Source: Heliocidaris tuberculata (lineage: Eukaryota > Echinodermata > Echinoidea > Camarodonta > Echinometridae). Taken from it: a DNA stretch of 64,000 nt. Below, piece by piece: positions 1-9,400 of this stretch. Both the position numbers and the translations under genes were made by a program. Under the pieces are notes generated by a model. The model had not been told where the DNA came from. It worked only from the letters and a program-made list of their open reading frames with translations, and did not search any database. Within the stretch, counting starts at the first letter, position 1. Each line of letters begins with the position of its first letter. The stretch covers positions 20,806,494-20,870,493 of the forward strand of contig CM046836.1 of the NCBI GenBank assembly GCA_025618425.1. The letters are read 5' to 3'.

Positions 1-127
1 ATGTGTCAAGGAATAATTTCACATAGCATGGATTTCATTTGAGCCGTGGACCTTCTGGTTGGCAGACCATTACACTAATCAGAGAGCTATTACACCTCCT
101 GATAACTTAATCTCATTCTGTACAGAG

Positions 128-236
128 GTTTCTATGAGAACTGCATGACAGAAGACATGGTACCAGAGATACAAAGAAGTAGCTTGACTAGCGTGGTGCT
201 TAACCTCAAATGTATGGGAATACATAACATACTCAA
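128..236 (+). CDS. DHX40: DHX40-like exon (first in window)
   Basis: Reads [18 protein letters not shown] then [18 protein letters not shown], the conserved end of the helicase core. Acceptor is ambiguous between AG at 124-125 and AG at 126-127; I chose the second because it allows a Ser before FYEN as in vertebrates. Donor GTGAGT at 237. Confidence 0.88.
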
Positions 237-412
237 GTGAGTACATATCGATGATGATGATGATAATGTCGTGAGTATGATGATGGTGATGATGATGATA
301 ATGATGGTGATGATGATAATAATGATGGTGTTGATGATGATGTTGATGGTGATGATATTGGTGATGATGATGATGATGCTGCTGCTGCTGATGAAGATGA
401 TGGTGCTGATGA

Positions 413-447
<35 letters not shown>

Positions 448-3400
448 ATGGTGATGATGATGATAATGATAATGATAATGATATGAATGAGGTTGATGAT
501 GATGTTGATGATTTTAATGGCCATTACTCAATTTTATTGTAATATTCTGAAAGTCATTTGGTGTGATATATTTCAGGTTCCCCTTTGTGGATCCTCCTGA
601 GGAAAGAATGCTCCTGGAAGCCCTCCGTCAACTCTACTATTACGGTGCTATCGACAAGTAAGTTCACAACTTTGTCAGCTGTAAAACCAACCTTAGTGGA
701 TGTTGTAGCAAAGTGACATGTGATACTGTACACAGAGAGTCTATCATACTGAGCTTCACGTTTATTCCACAAATGAAAAAGGATGTAAACAATGTAAAAG
801 ATATATTGACATTTTGAAAAGTGTATATTGAAATTGTGAACAATTTATTGAAATTGTAAGAAGAAATTAAATCAAACTGATGTATTTAAATGAGAAACAA
901 AAATTTGTATTGAAAAGTTTATATTGAAATCGGTAACAGTTCTTTGAAATATAACCAAGTTATAGAAATTATATTTGTTGCAGAAGAGCAGTCTCTCTTC
1001 TCATTTTGCTGTAAATTTAGAAAAGGAAACCTAACCAGCTTTGAAAGTCTCTCTAGTAGTGGTATATCTCTGCCTCTGATAATAGCTAGGGCTGTGCTCT
1101 AAACGAGACTATAGTCAGGAAGATGAATATAAGTATATCAAATTGTTTACAGTCATTTGACTAGAATAACAAATATATTTAATGTGCAAACTATACCTCC
1201 AAAGTTTGAACAATATTTCACCATGAATAAATAGGATATCAGATGCAATGAAATGGACAAGTCTGATTTTGTATTATGAACTTATAATGGTTTGCTTCTC
1301 TTCTCATTTCACTGAGAATTGTAGGAAAGGAGACATCACCAGCCTGGGACGTCTGTTAGTAGAGTACCCTCTGCCTCTATCCCTGGCTAGGGCTGTGATC
1401 TACTCGGGTGCTCTAGGTTGTTCTGAAGCCATGCTACCTATAGCTTCCATGCTGTCGGTGGAAAATGTCTTCATTAGACCAGGTGAGAGACTTTGAAACT
1501 CGTTTTTAGATAGGTAGAAAGACAAATGATTTGTAAGATGAATTTATGAATGGTGAGATAATATTTAGTTTGGATGGATAGATAGACATATTGATAGATG
1601 ATTAGAAAGATATAGAGATATATAGATAGATAGATGGATGGATAAGTGGATGGATAGGGCATTATGTTGTTCTGAAGCCATGCTACCTATTGCTTCCATG
1701 CTGTCGGTGGAAAATGTCTTCATTAGACCAGGTGAGAGACTTTGAAACTTGTTTTTAGATAGGTAGAAAGACAAATGATTTGTAAGATGAATTTATAAAT
1801 GGTGAGATAATATTTTGTTTGGACAGATAGATAGACAGATTGATAGATAATTAGTCAAATATAGAGATAGATAGATAAGTGGATGGATAGGGCATTATGT
1901 TGTTCTGAAGCCATGCCACCTATTGCTTCCATGCTATCAGTGGAATTTTTTTTTTTTCACTAAACTGAGTAAAAGAATTAGAGGCTTTAATGTAAATGGA
2001 GAGAAAGATGAATGATATATAAGATGATTTGATAAATGATGTGTAAATAGATTTATTACAACGGGTAGATAGGTAAGAAGACAAAGAAGAAGATAAATGG
2101 ATAGACAGATGAATGGAATTAAAGATTGATGAGTAGTTAGAGAAAAAGACAGACCTGTAAGCAGAATTTGTAATACCGGTAATGGTAAAAACAGACATGT
2201 AAATGGATGGATGGACAAATTACTTTTGTAGACTGATAGATACATAGCGGAATTGATAGCTAAACTAGGATATTTTCATGCATGAACGGAGTGAAGGCAA
2301 TATTGATAGATACATGTATATAGATAGAAACATGTAAATTGAAGGAGTGATACACTGCAAAACCCAGGGTGTTAATTCAACACCATCTCGGTATCTGTAT
2401 TGGGCTACACCAGACAAGTGTTTAAAAAACACCAGTTTCGAATCAGACTGGTTTTGTTTTAACACTAACTTGTGTTTCAACATTTATCTGGTGTAGCCCA
2501 ATATTGATACCGAGATGGTGTTGAATTAACACCCTGGTTTTTGAAGTGTAGATAGATAGATAGATGCATACATTATGGATACATAGACAAATAGAATAAA
2601 CGTTCACCCAGAGAAACATCAGATGTATATATATGATAGATGACTCCGAAATGATTTTATGCATACATGGATAAAAAGAGAGGTGAATGCAAAGAATATC
2701 TTAATAATAAAATAGCTATGTATACATGTATCAATATACAAGTCCTTTGTCTGACTTGGTCAAGTCTTTTTTGGGGAAGAGTTAAAGTGTACCCAACCTT
2801 TTGACTTGTAAACCTCACAATTTATCCCATCTATTCAGGTGATCCTGAAAAGCAGGCAGAAGCAAGCAAAGCACATCAGAAGCTAGCTGACAAGGCAGGA
2901 GGCTCCAGTGATTTCACAACTCTACTTGCCATCTTCCAGAAATGTAGTGAGAGGTACTGTCTGTCTCTCCCTATGTCTAAAGGAAGGACTCAAATCGTAT
3001 ATTGAGCATCAGATTCAAAATGTAATTTGGGGACATTCTTTACAATTTTGCTCCTGGAAATGAAATGATGATAAAGAGATAAAACATTTAACACAGGTCA
3101 ACAAATTACGTAGAAGGAAAAAACAAATGTTCAGAGATGACTAAGGGTAGTGAGTGCTGATCTTTACCTCTTTATGTTCATATTGTTCTCACCCCCCCCC
3201 CCCCCATTTTCAATATTGTCAGTTCAAGTACTCTAGCACTCTAGCTTATCTCAACAAATTAACAAATTTTCATCAGTTTTGGTGCAGAAGCCTGTAGAAA
3301 TTTCTCTTGCAATTTGTCTTATTGTATTGTTCTTGTTCTTTAATAGTGAATCCCCTTCAAGATGGTGCAGGAAACACAGTATACACTGGAGAGGAGTCAA

Positions 3401-6400
3401 GACCGCTATGAGTGTCCACAAACAGCTTGAGACAATCCTTGACCAACAGATGAAGGTTAGTTTGGGGTCATTTCCAAGAGATAAATTACAGAATAGGGAG
3501 AGGGGTAGTGAGTAACTCTGGTGTTTAAATGGGCCCATACTAAATAACTAGTTTGATCCCAGTGTCATGCAATTAGCGCAGAATGAAATGGTTTAAACAG
3601 TACTTGATATAATGTAATCCATGGCTGCAGAAGCATAACAAATAGAAAATTATTTCCTGATTTTATATCCTTTTTAACTGTTATAACTTAACTTTTATGA
3701 TATTTTTACCTTTTCTTATATGTCTTGATTTTGCTAACATAACATCCCTTTCTTGCAACCTCATTTTTTGTTTCCAGAGTCCTGATTTTCCAGAGGAGGA
3801 CGATTCTGGTCCAACCAGTGATCGTCTGAGGAGAGCCCTCTGTGCTGGGTTCTTTGGCAAGGTGGCCCGCAAGGCTACCACTGGTCATGGCTATCGCACC
3901 ATGGAAGGCCACGCCATAGGGGTCTTTCTACACCCCTCCTCTTGTGTAAGGAAACTTTTTATGATTTCGCGGATATAGTTCCGACTTTGTCATGTACATG
4001 TACATATAATTTATGCCGACGCAATAATGAGTAATGATAATGATTTCTTATGAAAGGTATGAAGTTTCATTATTTCTGAAATTTCAGGAGTTTCTAAGTA
4101 AGTGTACTAAGATCCTGTCCATTAAAGGGAAATCCAACCTTAATAGCAAGTTGCTTTGAAAGAAAGAGGAAAAATCAGAGAAGCAGATTGGTGAAAGTTT
4201 GAACGAAATCGGACAAGTAATAAGAGAGTTATGATTTTTTGAAAGTTGTAATCACTATGCATATGGGAATTTCAAATTGGCCGAATAGGTAATGTCACTG
4301 TGATGTAGCTGTGGACAACTCCCCCATTCGCTTTAACACACAAAATGACTAAAATGTCATTTTTTTTCAAAATGCATTACTCAGTAGGATATTTTCGTTC
4401 ATGAGGACCTATAACAACATGCTATCTCCAATATATTTTGAGTACTGCCCCGAGGGTAAAGGCGCCTTGAAGAAAACAGCAAATTAATGATATTTTTGTG
4501 TACGACAAAAGGGAGAGTTGTCCACAAAAATGTCACAATTGACTCACTAAATTGCCAATTTGAGATTCGCATAGATGTAGTGATCTCATTTTTCAAACAT
4601 CCATAACTTTCTTAGTCCTTGTCCGATTTCTTTCAAACTTTCAGCATCCTGTTTTTCTTATTTTTCTGCTTTTATACAAATCATCTTATTACCAAGGTTG
4701 GATTGCCCTTTAATCAGTCCTATCATCATGGAATATAATAAGCTTATAACATGTAGGATTTGCGATTTTCTCTCTTATTGGTGATAACATAAATGCAGCA
4801 AAACATGAATTGGGGAATTTTTTTTCTGATCATGTAGAATCTTCATTTCAGTTGTTTTATAAGAGAGTGTCATAGGTAATCATTTTTGTTATAGATTTAT
4901 AGATTCGAATGTAAGGTTTATTCTTGTGTGATCACTTTACTGCATTGTAGTTAGAATAAGAGAAAGTCAAAATAGATCTATGCACACTGAGTGGATAGGG
5001 TCTCTGGTTGCCTTCACTCTCAAGATACTTGTAGTAAAAGTTTTGAGTATTAAAAGGTAAAGCTCTTTTACCACATTTTATCTCAAAGTAAAGTAATATC
5101 TGTATTCATCTGACTTTATCATTTCTGTTTTATTCCAGTTGTTTGGAAGAGACGAGGAGCTTGATTGGGTGATCTACAATGAAGTCTTACTGACATCTAA
5201 GGTCTTCATGAGGACTGTATGCCCGGTATGTAACAATTTTGTTTCATTTTTCTTTGTCGCTTATTTCAACATCTTCTGTAGATTGCATAACAGATTTAGA
5301 AAGGTCAATCGATGGCTCCTTGTTTGCTCTGCTGTCAATTGCTCTGTGGTCGATTCTTTACACTCAAATTTCTATCTTCAACCGTGGTTTCCATATTTTA
5401 CCTAATTCCCCCAAACTGTTGTAAAAACCCATTCCCACTGTCCATAGATATAGACATGGGAATATCTATAGATATTTTAGTAATATTAGAGCATTGTTAT
5501 TATTTTTTTATTTAACATTATTATCGGTTTTGTGTTGTTGTTGTTATTATAATTATTGTTTTTATTGTTACCATTACTATTATCATTGTTGTGTTGTTGT
5601 TGTTAGCATTATTATTGTTTTTGTTGTCTCGCCCACCAGAGGTGAAGGCGAGACTAAGGGATCCAAATGGCGTCCGTCCGTCGTCCGTCACAAATGTTAA
5701 AGTTTACCTACAAGACTCTCTTAGGACTCATAACTTTGCAACTGTTGCTACAATGGCAACCAAACTTGGGTGATAGAACCACTAGGGGTATCTTCATGTT
5801 ATGGTGTTGTCGGAGGTCACATGATGACATCAAAGGTCATTTGAGGTTATATATTAAAGAGTACCTGCAAGACTCTCTTTTCATATGTTAAAGTTTACCT
5901 GCAAGACTCTCTTTTGACAAATAACTTCACATCAGTTGCTTGGATTACAACCAAACTTGGGTTGTAGATGCACTAAGGGGACCTGCATGTTATGGTGCCG
6001 TCGGAGGTCACGTGATAAGGTCAAAGGTCATTTGAGGTCATATGTTAAAGTTTACCTGCAAGACTCTCTTATGACACATAACTCTGCACATGTTGCTGCA
6101 ATGGCAACCAAACTTGGGTGATAGGTGCACTTGGGGTACATTCATGTTATGGTGCCTTCGGAGGTCACATGGTAAGGTCAAAGGTCATTTCAGGTCAAAC
6201 GTTAAAGTTTACCTGCAAGACTCTCTTATGACAGATAACTTTGGAACCGTCACTCACTTTTCAACCAAACTTGGGTTGTAGATGCACTAAGGGGACCTGC
6301 ATGTTATGGTGCCGTCGGAGGTCACGTGATAAGGTCAAAGGTCATTTGAGGTCATATGTTAAAGTTTACCTGCAAGACTCTCTTATGATACATAACTCTG

Positions 6401-9400
6401 CACATGTTGCTGCAATGGCAACCAAACTTGGGTGATAGGTGCACTTGGGGTACATTCATGTTATGGTGCCTTCGGAGGTCACATGGTAAGGTCAAAGGTC
6501 ATTTCAGGTCAAACGTTAAAGTTTACCTGCAAGACTCTCTTATGACAGATAACTTTGGAACCGTCACTTACTTTTCAACCAAACTTGGGTTGTAGATGCA
6601 CTAAGGGGACCTGCATGTTATGGTGCCGTCGGAGGTCACGTGATAAGGTCAAAGGTCATTTGAGGTAATATGTTAAAGTTTACCTGCAAGACTCTCTTAT
6701 GACACATAACCCTGCACATGCTGCTGCCATGGCAACCAAACTTGGGTGATAGGTGCACTTGGAGTACATTCATGTTATTTTCGCAAGTGGGCGAGACATA
6801 ATATCGCTTATGCGCTTGTTATTATTGATATGCCTTTATGCACTAAAGGTGCTGACGGAGGCTTTATTTTTTCGGGTTGTCCATCTGTTCGTCCCGCTTT
6901 CTTGTCAATGCTTTATCTTAAGAACCATTTGACGTATGAACTTCAAACTTGTTACTAGGATATATCACTATAGGAAGACGATCTGTTTAGATTTGGGGTA
7001 TGTAGTCAAAGTTCAAAGGTGTGAAATTGCAGGTTTTAGTCTTATTAACACAATATCTCAAGAACCATTTAAGCTATGGACTTCAAATTTGGTGCTAGTA
7101 TATATCTCCATAGGAAGACGATCTGATTAGATTTTAGGGTACGTAGGTCAAAGGTTGAAGGTCACGGGTTATTTGCAATGAAATTTAAGGTTTTTAGCCT
7201 CCTTATTGCAATATCTCTTGAACAATATGAGCCATTCATTAACTTCAAACTTGGTGCTAGTATGCATCACCATATTGAGACAAACTGATTTGATTTTTGT
7301 TTATGTAGGTCAAAGGTCGTAGAGGTCAGTATGCATGAAATTAAAGATTTGTTAGCTTTGTTATCCCCATATCTCAACTATTTTGTATATATGACCAGAA
7401 GGAGATAAAGTGATCAGACTTTTGGTTTGTTAGGTCAAATGTCAAAGAAGTCAATCAACATGTAGTTGTAGGCTTCATATTCTGGTTATCACAATATTTC
7501 AAGAACAGTCTTGAGTCATGAACTAAAGTGAATTTAGGCAGAGGCATATATGAGAGGCAGTCCCATTCATCTTTTTATTATTGTCATTATCGTTATATTG
7601 TTGATGTTGTTTGTTTGTTTGAATGAATTGTATTTTGTTGTTACTGTTATCATTTTTATCATATGTTTAGCAGAGCATTATACTGAATTATTTCTAAGAA
7701 GATTTCTTCTCAAGAAAGTGAGAATACTATATTGCTTCAATATATTTCTACCACATGGGAATAAAAAAAGATTATCTATTCATGAAAAAATAAGTATCAG
7801 TGATCCTTTTCATGACGGGGAAACTTAATTGCAGGTAAAGTTTTCAGCGTTACACATCTATTCCTTTAAAAGAATACATGGTGTAACCCTGAAAACTTGA
7901 ACTAAAGATGATATAGCTGACAAACAAGTCTGTCATCTAAGACCTTAAAGGTGGCACTTTACATCCTTTACAAGCCACTGACTTCACATCAGGGGAGCGT
8001 TTCATCAAGTGTCTTGTCAGTGATTTTTACTGACAAATTTGCTCTCAGCCAATCAGATGCAATGATTTCAGTAGCTTATAACAGTTTTCGGTAAAAATCA
8101 CTGACAAAACGCTTGATGAAACGCTCCCCTACTCTAGACAGTCATGGGTGTGAAAGGGCCAGTAATAGAAAAGGTCTACTGTCATGTAGTCCAATGCCGC
8201 TTGGTCCAATACCCCGCTCTTCTAATTTCATTTATGGACAAGATGGTTTATGGATGAAATGCTGATGGACGAAATGATGTTAGACCATATGACAATTGGA
8301 CCAAATGGCAATTAAAATATCGAAAATGCATCAGTTTGAACAGTTTTCTCTTATTGCCATCTTTAATAGGTGAAGTATGATTGGGTGAAAGACCTCCTGC
8401 CCAGACTACACGAGCTGGATGCCTATGCACTTAGCGGCTGTCTGGCACCATCTGCATGTAGTGACAAGAGTGAAATGGATGATTCTGACAATAGGGAGAG
8501 GAGTAAAGAAAGAGAAACTTTGAAAAAGAAAAAGAAACAAGAAGGTAATCCTATAGTGTGCTCATTTACATCAGAATTTTTTTAGAGTTATGTTATTCAA
8601 GAATAATTATTTCATGTTCTGTGTTGACCTCCTTGTGTTCATATTGGGAGATACAGCGGAAACTCGCTATAAAAAGTTCCAGTGTAACAAGATTCCTGAT
8701 ATAACATTGTAATTTTGCTGGTCCCAGACCTTTATGTTCTTTTGTTTTTTCACCCTGATATAAGGAGATTCCTGATAAAACAAGGTAACTTTCATGGTCC
8801 CAAGGTCCTCGTTATAGCGAGTTTCCACTGTATTTGTTTTTCCCCTACCCCCGTATCCTTTCTTTCTCTTTCTATCTTTATCCTTCTCTCACACACTCTC
8901 TTTCTCTCCCCTCTCTGTCTGTCTTTCTCAATATCTCTCTCTCTCTTGTGCTGTCTGTTTTGACCTCCTTGTGTTCATATTGTGGGATATTTGTTTCTCA
9001 CCTACCCCCATATCCTTTCTTTCTCTTTCTATCTCTATCCTTCTCTCTCACCCTCTCTTTCTCTCCCCTCTCTGTCTGTCTTTCTCAATATCTCTCTCTC
9101 TCTTGTGCTGTCTGTTTTGACCTCCTTGTGTTCATATTGTGGGATATTTGTTTCTCACCTACCCCTCATATCCTTTCTTTCTCTTTCTATATCTCTATCT
9201 TCTCACCCTCTCTTTCTCTCCCCTCTCTGTCTGTCTTTCTCACTATCTCTCTCTCTCTTGTGCTGTCTGTTTTGACCTCCTTGTGTTCATATTGTGGGAT
9301 ATTTGTTTCCCCCTACCCCTCATATCCTTTCTTTCTCTTTCTATATCTATCCTTCTCTCACACTCTCTTTCTCTCCCCTCTCTGTCTGTCTTTCTCAATA

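Noticed and set aside
271..486. Poly-Met/poly-Ile open frames on both strands
   Set aside because: They are translations of a trinucleotide microsatellite.
5667..6595. Series of 60-75-codon frames with [12 protein letters not shown] text
   Set aside because: Periodic products of the 157-bp array; no single frame persists.
5625..6798. CRISPR-like array
   Set aside because: The repeats are 157 bases without short unique spacers and lie in a eukaryotic intron.
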